The notes under the pieces: generated by a model | Databases searched by the model: none | The model's input: the letters and a program-made list of their open reading frames with translations, nothing else | Told to the model about the DNA's origin: nothing | Origin: BACL11 sp945865535 | GTDB taxonomy: Bacteria; Bacteroidota; Bacteroidia; Flavobacteriales; BACL11 | NCBI GenBank assembly: GCA_947502765.1 | Contig: CANNBA010000010.1 | Location: 1-64,000, forward strand | Length of the DNA: 64,000 nt | Direction of reading: 5' to 3' | Translations under genes and position numbers: made by a program | In this document: positions 54,585 to 62,650 of the stretch, piece by piece | Position numbering within the stretch: position 1 is the first letter of the stretch | Layout of the letters: every line of letters starts with the position of its first letter

Positions 54585-55633
54585 AAAAAACAAGTAGCAC
54601 AAAATTCATCAAATATATATTTTATCTCTTTGTACTACTAAATGTACAATCCTGTAAAACCTATAAACTTACTGCTAACAAGGAAGATATTCCAAAACAG
54701 GATTTTGACATAAATTTAGTAAGCGAATCTCCTAACTATTCCGAAATAAAATATTGGGTAGAGCATCCCCAAAAAGAAATGCATTACGCAAGCATGCCAA
54801 AGAACTACACCGACAGCTTATATAAATTTAATCCTTCAATAGATGTTTTTTTTGTTCACCCAACTCTTTATTTTAAAGGCAATAGATGGAATGGAGATAT
54901 TCATGATCAGAAGCTAAATGAAAATATTGGAAATTCTGCTATCAAATATCAAGCCAGCGTCTTTTTAGGAATTGCAAATATTTATGCCCCACATTATAGG
55001 CAAATGCACATTCATTCTTACTCCGATTTAAAAAATGGATATCAAGCTTATGATGTTGCTTATTTGGATGTGAAAAATGCGTTTCTGTACTATTGGAAAA
55101 ATTACAATAAATCCAAGAAATTTATTCTTGCTGGACACAGTCAAGGAACAAACCATTCTGAAAGATTATTGAAAGAAATAATTCTACAAAATGACACCAT
55201 GAAAAATTTACTACTTATTAGCTATCTTGCAGGAATGCCAATAAAACAATCTCATGAGGATTTTCCTGCCTGCACTTCCTCTAATCAATTGAACTGTTTT
55301 CTTTCATGGCGTACATTAGCTGAAGGATACTTTCCAAGCGATTGGACTATTAATGATAGTATTTCTTGCGTAAATCCTATTTCTTGGCAAACAGATAACT
55401 TGGTATCTAAAAAAGAAAACCATCAAGGAATCCTATTTCGGAATCATAAAATACATTATCCAAATTCGATAGAAGCATATATTCAAAATAGTGTGGTTTG
55501 GATAAAACCTATTAAAATTCCTTTTGCAAGTTTTTACCGAATGAATAATTACCACCCAGCAGATTATAATTTATTCTGGCTCAATATTAGAAATAACTTA
55601 AGGTATCGATTAAAAGAAAATGGATACAATTAA
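54569..55633 (+). CDS. DUF3089 alpha/beta-hydrolase-like lipoprotein
   Basis: A lipoprotein signal is present, with VLLNVQSC and the lipidated Cys near residue 29; the ATG at 54569 overlaps the secA stop by 16 bases in another frame. The rest matches DUF3089: SIDVFFVHPTLYF and the nucleophile elbow FILAGHSQGTNHS, so it is likely an envelope hydrolase of unknown substrate. Length 354. Confidence 0.8.
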   Translation: MSRQLEKTSSTKFIKYIFYLFVLLNVQSCKTYKLTANKEDIPKQDFDINLVSESPNYSEIKYWVEHPQKEMHYASMPKNYTDSLYKFNPSIDVFFVHPTLYFKGNRWNGDIHDQKLNENIGNSAIKYQASVFLGIANIYAPHYRQMHIHSYSDLKNGYQAYDVAYLDVKNAFLYYWKNYNKSKKFILAGHSQGTNHSERLLKEIILQNDTMKNLLLISYLAGMPIKQSHEDFPACTSSNQLNCFLSWRTLAEGYFPSDWTINDSISCVNPISWQTDNLVSKKENHQGILFRNHKIHYPNSIEAYIQNSVVWIKPIKIPFASFYRMNNYHPADYNLFWLNIRNNLRYRLKENGYN

Positions 55634-55696
55634 CAACTATATAAGGCAATAGATGGCAAACGATCATACCATTGATTGCTTTAAATACAAAGCGGT

Positions 55697-56623
55697 TTAA
55701 GCTTTATTTTTCTTGTTTTTTAATTCTTCTACAGCAATCAAACTACTTTGAATTTGCAATTGTAAATCAGCTACATTGTTAGGAGAGTAAGGCATAAAAA
55801 TAGTGCTCGAATTATGTTCTCCAAGTTTTGCAATCGTTTCATAATGCTGAGTCAGAAATAGCATATTCATTACTTCTTTGCTTGTTACATCCGATTCCAT
55901 TGCTTGCTTAACTTCCTGAACTGATTCTTTTAACCCATTTGCTATTGCAATTCTTTGCATAGCTATCCCTTCTCCGGATAATCGTTTACTTTCTGCATCA
56001 GCCTCAGCAGCTGCTACAACTCTAATTTTAGCTGCTGCCGCTTCTTCTTTTGCTGCTTCTTTCATTCTTTTTGCAGCATTAATTTCATTCATAGAATGCT
56101 TTACTTTTGCGTCAGGATCAATATCGGTAACAAGGGCTTTTATAAAATCAAAACCGAACCGTTTCATAGTTTCTGAAAGTTCATTCTTAATTGCAATAGC
56201 AATCTTTTCTTTCTGAGCAAATACATCATCTAATTCCATTAAAGGTACTTCTGAACGAATAGAATCAAAGACATAAGATTGAATTTGTTGCTCGGGATTA
56301 TTTAACTCATAAAAAGAAGATTTTATTCCATCTTCAGAAGCAATTACAAAGAATTGGACAGAAACTACTATTCTTACAAATACATCATCTTTTGTTTTTG
56401 TTTCTACTTCAACAGGAAGCTCTCTTACTCTCAAGTTTAAATTACCTGAAATACTATCAATTAAAGGAATTTTTAAGTGCAAACCTGCTTTGGACACTTT
56501 ATGAAACTTTCCTAGTCTTTCAATAATAACCGCCTGAGTCTGAGTTACCATATAAAAAGTACCTCTTAGTACAATGAATAGGGCTATAAAATAAAACACA
56601 TTCCAAATATCAAAATTTTCCAT
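55697..56623 (-). CDS. SPFH/band 7 (stomatin-like) membrane protein
   Basis: One N-terminal helix (about 9-27) is followed by the SPFH domain (VIIERLGKFHKVSKAGLHLKIP, VFVRIVVSVQFFVI, ELDDVFAQKEKIAIAI) and an Ala/Glu-rich coiled coil (AKRMKEAAKEEAAAAKIRV). Resembles QmcA/HflK-like proteins that scaffold membrane microdomains and proteases. No NfeD partner is adjacent. 308 residues. Confidence 0.9.
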   Translation of the reverse strand: MENFDIWNVFYFIALFIVLRGTFYMVTQTQAVIIERLGKFHKVSKAGLHLKIPLIDSISGNLNLRVRELPVEVETKTKDDVFVRIVVSVQFFVIASEDGIKSSFYELNNPEQQIQSYVFDSIRSEVPLMELDDVFAQKEKIAIAIKNELSETMKRFGFDFIKALVTDIDPDAKVKHSMNEINAAKRMKEAAKEEAAAAKIRVVAAAEADAESKRLSGEGIAMQRIAIANGLKESVQEVKQAMESDVTSKEVMNMLFLTQHYETIAKLGEHNSSTIFMPYSPNNVADLQLQIQSSLIAVEELKNKKNKA

Positions 56624-56681
56624 AATAATTATTTTTTAAATTGGTTGCAAATATACAAGGTATAGACGCAACTAATCAGTT

Positions 56682-57770
56682 TTATTTCAAATATCTGAAA
56701 TCGTGATTATTTTTAATTTTTTGTAAAGATTCGTAAATTAAACGAATTACATTTTCTACATCCTCTTTACTTGCCATCTCAACTGTAGTATGCATATATC
56801 TAAGCGGCAAAGAAATTAAAGAGGATGCTACTCCTCCTGTTGCATAAGCAAAAGCATCTGTATCAGTGCCTGTGGATCTAGAGGCTGCAGCTCTTTGAAA
56901 AGGAATCTTTTTCTTTTCGGCAGCTTTAATAATAAGCTCTAAAAGATTGTTTTGTACAGCAGGACCATAAGTCAAAACAGGTCCATCACCACATTTGATG
57001 TCGCCTTGCTTAATTTTATCAAGCATTGGAGTTCCAGTATCATGACAAACATCAGTAACAATTGCCACATTTGGCTTTATTTGCTCTACAATCATCTGAG
57101 CTCCTCTAAGCCCAACTTCTTCCTGTACTGAATTAGTAATGTATAAGCCAAACGGTAGTTTGATTTTATTTTCATGCAATAAACGAGCTACCTCAGCAAT
57201 CATAAAACCTCCAATACGATTATCTAATGCTCGACCAACATAATATTTATGGTTAAGCACCATGAATTGATCTTCATAAGTAACAACACAACCCACATGA
57301 ATTCCTAATTGCTCAACTTCTTCTTTATCCTTAGCTCCGCAGTCCAAAAAGATATTGTCCAATTTTGGCGCTTTTTCATTTGCTTCAGTTCTTGTATGGA
57401 TTGCTGGCCAACCAAAAACTGCTTTTACCATTCCTTTTTTAGTATGGATATTTACTCTTTTTGATGGAGCAATTTGATGATCAGAACCCCCATTTCTTCT
57501 AAGGTAAATAAACCCTTCTTTGGTAATATAGTGGACAAACCAGGATATTTCATCAGCATGAGCTTCAATAACGACTTTGTATTTTGCCTTAGGATTTATA
57601 ACCCCAACTACTGTACCGTAAGTATCTACAAAGTGCGTATCAATGTAAGGATTGATATAGCTTAACCACATTTTTTGTCCTTCACTTTCAAAGCCTGTTG
57701 GTGATGGATTGTTCAAATAATCTTCTAAAAATTTTTCTGATTTTTTAGTTATAAGACTCTTTTTTGCCAT
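56682..57770 (-). CDS. M42-family glutamyl aminopeptidase/endoglucanase-type metallopeptidase
   Basis: The dinuclear metal site ligands are visible: IEAHADEISWFV, RALDNRIGGF, VQEEVGLRGAQM with the catalytic Glu pair, DVCHDTGTP, and the late HTTVEMAS. Length 362 is typical. It probably trims peptides in the cytosol. It sits just beside the interrupted comM gene. Confidence 0.93.
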   Translation of the reverse strand: MAKKSLITKKSEKFLEDYLNNPSPTGFESEGQKMWLSYINPYIDTHFVDTYGTVVGVINPKAKYKVVIEAHADEISWFVHYITKEGFIYLRRNGGSDHQIAPSKRVNIHTKKGMVKAVFGWPAIHTRTEANEKAPKLDNIFLDCGAKDKEEVEQLGIHVGCVVTYEDQFMVLNHKYYVGRALDNRIGGFMIAEVARLLHENKIKLPFGLYITNSVQEEVGLRGAQMIVEQIKPNVAIVTDVCHDTGTPMLDKIKQGDIKCGDGPVLTYGPAVQNNLLELIIKAAEKKKIPFQRAAASRSTGTDTDAFAYATGGVASSLISLPLRYMHTTVEMASKEDVENVIRLIYESLQKIKNNHDFRYLK

Positions 57771-57810
57771 AATATTTTTTAAAATTTAAGCTGCGAATAT
57801 AAGTAATTTA

Positions 57811-58296
57811 TCATGCCCAGCCCTCTCTATCTAACGACCTATATTGAATGGCTTCTGCCAGGTGTTCAGTAGTTATTTTTTCTGATTTTTCTAAGTCGGC
57901 AATAGTTCGTGAAACTTTTAATATTCTATCATATGCTCTTGCTGATAAATTGAGTTTATCCATTGCTATTTTTAGCATTCTTTGACTTTTTTCATCTAAT
58001 CCGCAAAACTCTTGCAACTGCTTAGTACTCATTTGAGCGTTAGCATGTACTCCTTTAATTTTTTGATACCTCTCTTCCTGTATAATCCTAGCGCTAATTA
58101 CTCTTTCTCTAATAGCTGCGCTACACTCTCCTTTTTTCTTGGCTGCCAATTCATCAAAACTCACGGGAGTAACCTCAACATGCAAATCAATCCTGTCCAA
58201 AAGGGGTCCAGATTTTTTATTCAAGTATTTTTGCACCATTCCAGGAGGGCATAAGCAGTCTTTATCAGGATGGTTGTAATAACCACAGGGACAAGT
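57811..58296 (-). pseudogene. comM: C-terminal fragment of comM/yifB interrupted by an island
   Basis: The minus-strand frame from about 58296 to 57811 encodes the last third of the ComM/YifB Mg-chelatase-like AAA ATPase: CPCGYYNHPDKDCLCPPGMV, SGPLLDRIDLHVEV, then NLSARAYDRILKVSRTIADLE. A complete protein is about 510 residues; only about 160 are here. The break falls at the conserved NPCPCG codons: the sequence matches up to TGTCCCTGTGG and then diverges (the open frame continues to 58389 with unrelated residues). ComM is a branch-migration helicase used in natural transformation, so this cell probably lacks it unless the other half and a repair event restore it. Confidence 0.9.
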
Positions 58297-58596
58297 AACT
58301 ATCTTTATAAATACCTCTAAATTAATTAGTTGATAAATAATTAAATATTTTAGTCGTTTGTTTAGTCGTATGAATATGATTAAATACATCTTATCATGAA
58401 ACTACAAAATCAAAATAGACTTAAAAAATGTAAAAGAGATAAGTTATTATTCTTTTTCAAGAATTGTATTAAAAGTACTCCGTTGTATATACTCCCATAA
58501 AAAATCCACCTTCACAAAAAACAAATTTGAAAATAAATATATAAGAGTATGGACTAAAACATTTCGTTCCAGTTCAATAAAAAAACTTACTCTAAT
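58297..58596. other. Left end of the mobile island, no gene seen
   Basis: These 300 AT-rich bases hold no convincing gene. They contain two direct repeats TTTAGTCGT at 58349-58357 and 58361-58369, 12 bases apart, about 55 bases inside the junction with comM; such repeats could be recombinase arm sites but that is a guess. No promoter with TAnnTTTG is seen before the first small gene. Confidence 0.5.
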
Positions 58597-58884
58597 ATGA
58601 ATAAGAAAAAACACATTCAAACAAACTTTTTCAGGTTTCTACTTGAAAAGTATTCAAATGACCACAACACTCAAACTGACATTGAATTTGATGATGAGGT
58701 AGAAAACCCTGACGAGGAGACCAATGATGAATTACCAAAACGACTTAAACGAATGGTAGAAATTGAAGATGAGGACCCTGAAAGAACCGAAGATGATGAT
58801 GTCATAGACGAACTTGTCAAAGAATACAAAAAAATAAAAAAACAATATGAAAATCGTAGGATACCTGTCAGAAGAAAACGATAA
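58597..58884 (+). CDS. Small acidic island protein, function unknown
   Basis: The 95-residue product begins with a basic, helical stretch (NKKKHIQTNFFRFLLEKYS), continues with a strongly acidic middle (DDEVENPDEETND, DEDPERTEDDD) and ends basic (KKIKKQYENRRIPVRRKR). It looks like a charged helical protein that could bind DNA or a partner. The next gene begins inside its last 38 bases. No relative recognised. Confidence 0.6.
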   Translation: MNKKKHIQTNFFRFLLEKYSNDHNTQTDIEFDDEVENPDEETNDELPKRLKRMVEIEDEDPERTEDDDVIDELVKEYKKIKKQYENRRIPVRRKR

Positions 58885-59104
58885 ACTTTATGATTTTGAT
58901 ACCCTAAGAAGACTTATAGGGTCCTCAAAATCAAAGTTACATCGTGACCTTCACAAACTTCAAAATCGTGAATTTGTGAAGTATAAAAACCAATTTCTTT
59001 ATACAGAAAGAACAATGTTTGAGATAATGGAGAAAGTTCTGTTTGAGAGATTGGATAAAATTCAACATGAACATTATGAACTTTCAAATGATAAGAAACA
59101 TTGA
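58847..59104 (+). CDS. Small winged-helix-like island protein
   Basis: The 85 residues read like a winged-helix/HTH: DFDTLRRLIGSSKSKLHRDLHKLQ could be the recognition helices and REFVKYKNQFLYTERTMFEI the wing and following helix. It overlaps the preceding gene by 38 bases and the following one by 17, which suggests coupled translation. DNA binding is inferred from pattern only. It could be a regulator of the island, or a partition or replication helper. Confidence 0.55.
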   Translation: MKIVGYLSEENDKLYDFDTLRRLIGSSKSKLHRDLHKLQNREFVKYKNQFLYTERTMFEIMEKVLFERLDKIQHEHYELSNDKKH

Positions 59105-59225
59105 AGACAGAATTTCCAAGAATAGAAAGAAATTAAATGAAGAAACGGATAATAAAAAGAAACAAATATTGAGGTTGAAAATACAGATTGATGAGATTAA
59201 AGTAAAACTTGAAAGATTGAAGTAA
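59088..59225 (+). CDS. Very small coiled-coil island protein
   Basis: From ATG 59088 the frame gives 45 residues, almost entirely one charged helix (ISKNRKKLNEETDNKKKQI, LKIQIDEIKVKLERLK) with heptad-like spacing. An upstream ATG at 59043 would extend it within the previous gene and gives no clear benefit. The frame overlaps the preceding gene by 17 bases. It may be a fourth reading of coupled translation or simply a chance frame. Confidence 0.4.
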   Translation: MIRNIEDRISKNRKKLNEETDNKKKQILRLKIQIDEIKVKLERLK

Positions 59226-59231
59226 TAAATT

Positions 59232-59248
59232 GAGAGTTCAAGTCTCTC
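59232..59248 (+). repeat. T-arm-like hairpin
   Basis: GAGAG-TTCAAGT-CTCTC is exactly a tRNA T stem-loop in form (5-bp stem, 7-base loop TTCRANN). No matching acceptor, D-arm or anticodon arm is found upstream, so this is not a complete tRNA. It may be a tRNA-derived leftover of an earlier insertion event, or coincidence. Confidence 0.35.
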
Positions 59249-59269
59249 CAAATAAAACTTGATATGAAA

Positions 59270-59316
59270 AACCCTTACCAATATTGATAATCTGTAATCC
59301 TTAAATAATAAGGGTT
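59270..59316. repeat. Perfect 8-bp inverted repeat upstream of the HUH-like gene
   Basis: AACCCTTA (59270-59277) and TAAGGGTT (59309-59316) are perfect inverted copies around 31 bases. The repeat lies 30 bases before the HUH-like gene, the place where rolling-circle initiators often have their origin. That link is inferred. Confidence 0.5.
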
Positions 59317-59346
59317 AGTTGTTACTATATATAAAATCCAGTTAAT

Positions 59347-59928
59347 ATGACCATTAAAGAAACCTACCTAAGAAAGGTAAATAACCTCATCAAAGAACCT
59401 TACATTTATATATGTATCAAACCAATAAGAGGAATGAAATCACTGAACCAATTCAGGTTTTTAATTAAGAAAATGTTCAGAGAGGTTTCTAAACTCTATG
59501 GTGTGTATGAACCTCACTTACACCTAAAATATATTTCAGTAATTGAAATCAACAAATCCATTATTCTGGGAGATAACTTATTTATGGGTAAGTTTTCTAA
59601 AACATCTAAATCTATTAATAGAAATGGTAGTGTTTCCACCAACTATTTCGATGTTACAGATAACATTGATGAATTAGGTTTTCACACACACATATTTCTA
59701 CAAAAGAGATTTCATAACAATGAAATTTCTCATACTTTATTGAAACAATATATCTCCAATTGTTTTGACAAAGTGGGTATTGAAATAAATTATTATGAAA
59801 AGACAGATGAGGTTTATTCAATGAATAATTTTATCCATTATCATACAAAACAACTTCACTATCTGAATTCAGACTTTGTAATTTACAACACAACAAAATC
59901 GTTAATCCCCATAAACATTGAACAATAG
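59347..59928 (+). CDS. HUH endonuclease-like (rolling-circle Rep-type) protein
   Basis: The 193-residue protein is not one I recognise by name, but the motif order fits the HUH superfamily: a strand with an acidic residue (KYISVIEIN, 61-69), then the metal-binding H-x-H at 113-115 (GFHTHIFLQKR), then a YxxK at 165-168 (FIHYHTKQ) about 50 residues later, the usual place of the nicking Tyr. Other Tyr (149, 150, 157, 172) are alternatives. Rep and relaxase proteins of this type cut single-stranded DNA to start replication or transfer. An inverted repeat lies just upstream. It is in the island, before hsdM. Confidence 0.5.
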   Translation: MTIKETYLRKVNNLIKEPYIYICIKPIRGMKSLNQFRFLIKKMFREVSKLYGVYEPHLHLKYISVIEINKSIILGDNLFMGKFSKTSKSINRNGSVSTNYFDVTDNIDELGFHTHIFLQKRFHNNEISHTLLKQYISNCFDKVGIEINYYEKTDEVYSMNNFIHYHTKQLHYLNSDFVIYNTTKSLIPINIEQ

Positions 59929-59940
59929 TCACATCAAGGA

Positions 59941-59970
59941 TTTGATTGTTTAAATGTCGTTTTATTTTTG
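59941..59970 (+). promoter_or_regulatory. Bacteroidota promoter of the hsd operon
   Basis: TTTG (59941-59944), an 18-base spacer and TATTTTTG (59963-59970) match the consensus. It lies 33 bases before the hsdM ATG at 60003 and shows that the upstream ATG at 59946 is not the start. Confidence 0.55.
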
Positions 59971-60002
59971 TATTTTTCCACCGAATATTAATTTACAAAA
60001 AG

Positions 60003-61718
60003 ATGTCTAAACACCAAGAACTTTCAAATTTTATATGGGGTATATGTGATGATGTATTGAGAGGACTTTTCAAACCTCACGAATACGGAGATGTAATACT
60101 TCCCTTTGTAGTATTAAGAAGATTAGATTGTGTTTTGGAACCACAAAAAGACAAAGTCTTAGAATTATATAACCAGTATAAAGACAAAGTCAATGACCCC
60201 ACTCCAATTATATTGGATAAAATAGGAACTACTTTTTTTAATACTTCAAAGTATGACCTAAGAAGATTGAAACAAGACCCACAAAATATTTACCTCAACT
60301 TTAATAATTACCTCAATGGATATGATGAGAATGTTAGAGAAATCATTGAGAATTTTCAATTAGAGAAACCCATTGAAAAATTAAACAAGAATAATCGTTT
60401 GTTTCTTTTGGTGGATCGGATGACTGAGGTTGATTTACACCCTGATAAAATAGATAATCGTTTAATGGGTCAAATCTATGAAGAGTTACTTCGTAGATTT
60501 TCTGAGATGTCTAATGAAACCAGTGGTGACCATTATACTCCGAGAGATGTTGTGAGACTTTTAGTTTCTCTATTGTTTTCGGGAGAAGAAGAAAACTTAA
60601 AAGGAAAAGGTGTTATTAGAAGTTTGTTTGACCCTTGTAGTGGAACTGGGGGACTTCTAACAATGGGTAAGGAATGGGTAAGAGAAAACATAAACCCTGA
60701 TGTTGAATTTCTTCTATTTGGTCAAGAATTAAATCCTCAAACATATTCAATCTGTAAATCAGATATGATGTTGTTAGGTGAAAACTCAAACAACATCAAG
60801 GGACCAAGTTCGTCTCTATCTGATGATAGATTTCAAGGAATGAAGTTTGATTATTCTATAACAAATCCCCCATTTGGGGTGAGTTGGAAGTCTGAACAAG
60901 AATTCGTTGAAAACGAAAGTCAAAATCCTCATGGTAGATTTTTTGTCGGAACACCAAGGGTTTCCGATGGTTCATTATTGTTCTTACAACACCTCATCTC
61001 AAAAATGGAAGATAAGGGAAGTAGAATAGGAATTGTGTTTAACGGGTCCCCATTATTTAGTGGTGATAGTGGTTCGGGAGAAAGTGAAATTAGAAAATGG
61101 ATTATTGAAAACGATTGGTTGGAGTGTGTAGTTTCTTTACCTGACCAACTTTTCTTCAACACTGGTATTTCTACATATTTATGGATTGTAACTAACAAAA
61201 AGAAAAAGAATAGAAAAGGAAAGGTTCAATTAATAGATGGTAGTAGTTTTTATGTTCCTATGAAAAAGAGTTTAGGTTCAAAGAGAAAAATGATTTCAGA
61301 AAGTCAATTAACAGAACTGACCAATTCTTATAGTAAGTTTATAGAAAACAAACATTCAAAGATTTTTCCAAATCAGTATTTCGGATATACAAAAGTAACA
61401 ATTGAACAACCTACAAAAGATGAAAAAGGAAAGGTTCTTAAAGATAAATCAGGAAATATAAAACCAAATAATTCTCTAAGAGATTACGAAAGAGTTCCAT
61501 TGTTAGAGAATGTAGATGAGTATTTTGAAAGAGAAGTAAAACCTCATATTCCTGATAGTTGGATGGATAGAGATAAAGACAAGGTAGGATATGAAATCAA
61601 TTTTTCGAAGTATTTCTATCAATATAAATCGTTGAGGTCTTTGAAAGAAATTACCCAAGAATTGATTAAAATAGAAAAAGAAAGTGAAGGTTTATTCAAT
61701 CAAATTATTAATGAATAA
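60003..61718 (+). CDS. hsdM: Type I restriction-modification methyltransferase subunit
   Basis: HsdM adds N6-methyl to adenine in the sequence chosen by HsdS. The N-terminal helical HsdM_N domain (FIWGICDDVLRGLFKPHEYGDVILPF) precedes the SAM-binding motif FDPCSGTGG at 209-217 and the catalytic NPPFG at 288-292. The start used (60003) gives 571 residues and follows a promoter at 59963-59970. Both catalytic motifs are intact. The next gene starts 2 bases after its stop. Confidence 0.95.
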   Translation: MSKHQELSNFIWGICDDVLRGLFKPHEYGDVILPFVVLRRLDCVLEPQKDKVLELYNQYKDKVNDPTPIILDKIGTTFFNTSKYDLRRLKQDPQNIYLNFNNYLNGYDENVREIIENFQLEKPIEKLNKNNRLFLLVDRMTEVDLHPDKIDNRLMGQIYEELLRRFSEMSNETSGDHYTPRDVVRLLVSLLFSGEEENLKGKGVIRSLFDPCSGTGGLLTMGKEWVRENINPDVEFLLFGQELNPQTYSICKSDMMLLGENSNNIKGPSSSLSDDRFQGMKFDYSITNPPFGVSWKSEQEFVENESQNPHGRFFVGTPRVSDGSLLFLQHLISKMEDKGSRIGIVFNGSPLFSGDSGSGESEIRKWIIENDWLECVVSLPDQLFFNTGISTYLWIVTNKKKKNRKGKVQLIDGSSFYVPMKKSLGSKRKMISESQLTELTNSYSKFIENKHSKIFPNQYFGYTKVTIEQPTKDEKGKVLKDKSGNIKPNNSLRDYERVPLLENVDEYFEREVKPHIPDSWMDRDKDKVGYEINFSKYFYQYKSLRSLKEITQELIKIEKESEGLFNQIINE

Positions 61719-61720
61719 TA

Positions 61721-62650
61721 ATGAAATTATACAACATAAAAGATAAAAAGTTACTTCCTGTTTTTTCTGATAATTTTAAGTTGGAAAAAGAAATTCAAGA
61801 ATTAGTTGAAAACAATTTGAAAGAGTTGTTCAACCTTGAATTGGTAAAAACCGAATTCACTATTCGAAATTTCAGAATAGACACATTGTGTTTTAATAAA
61901 GAAAACAAATCTTTTGAAATAATAGAATATAAAAGAGAAAGAAACTTTTCGGTAATAGACCAAGGTTACACATATCTTTCATTAATGTTAAATAATAAAT
62001 CTGATTTCATTTTAGAGTATAATGAAAACAATAATGAGACATTGAAAAGAGATGATATTGATTGGACCCAGTCAAGAGTTAGGTTTATTTCACCTCACTT
62101 TACTGAATATCAAAAGAACTCAATTAATTTCAAAGATGTTCCTTTTGAACTATGGGAGATAAAAAAATACGATAATAGTATGATTGGTTTAATTCAACAT
62201 AAGACCTCATCAGAAGAAAGTATTTCAACAATTCAAACTGATACGGAGAATTTAGTTAGTTCGGTTACACGAGAAATTAAAGTTTATTCCGAAGAATATC
62301 ACTTCACTAAAAACAAGAAAAGAGATGAAAGGGTAATAGAACTATATAAATCAATAAAAGAACGAATAACAAATTTAGGTGACGATATTGATATTATTCC
62401 AAGAAAGGAATACGTTGGATTTAGAAGAAAAAGACCTTTCACTGATATAGTGTTTTATACTGAACATCTCCGAATTTTGATTAATATGAAGAAAGGTGAA
62501 TTAGATGACCCTAAACATATTTGTAAAGATATGAGTGTTCAGGGACACTGGGGAAATGGAGATTATGAAATAAGATTAACTCCCCAAGATGACCTTGAAT
62601 ATACAATGTTTCTCATTCACCAATCTTATAAAAAACAAGATAAAGTATGA
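61721..62650 (+). CDS. PD-(D/E)xK nuclease-like protein with DUF5655 domain, in the hsd operon
   Basis: The N-terminal half has a PD-(D/E)xK pattern: D54 in FRIDTLCFN, then E69-Y-K71 in FEIIEYKRERN, with Q81-GYTYLSL after it. The C-terminal part (about 205-305) is a DUF5655/COG3586 domain (ELYKSIKERI, FTDIVFYTEHLRILINMKKG, HWGNGDYEI). Such proteins turn up in type I operons between hsdM and hsdS, but their role is not settled: it could be an extra nuclease, a guard, or a regulator. It overlaps hsdS by 4 bases (ATGA). Confidence 0.7.
   Translation: MKLYNIKDKKLLPVFSDNFKLEKEIQELVENNLKELFNLELVKTEFTIRNFRIDTLCFNKENKSFEIIEYKRERNFSVIDQGYTYLSLMLNNKSDFILEYNENNNETLKRDDIDWTQSRVRFISPHFTEYQKNSINFKDVPFELWEIKKYDNSMIGLIQHKTSSEESISTIQTDTENLVSSVTREIKVYSEEYHFTKNKKRDERVIELYKSIKERITNLGDDIDIIPRKEYVGFRRKRPFTDIVFYTEHLRILINMKKGELDDPKHICKDMSVQGHWGNGDYEIRLTPQDDLEYTMFLIHQSYKKQDKV

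Noticed and set aside
58297..58389. The comM fragment as an intact short gene starting at 58389
   Set aside because: The first 30 residues of that frame are low-complexity island sequence with no similarity to ComM; the frame is a fusion by chance.
59270..59316. Reading the loop of the inverted repeat as a known nonanucleotide origin
   Set aside because: The loop contains AATATTGAT, which only loosely resembles the TAATATTAC type origin, too weak to claim.
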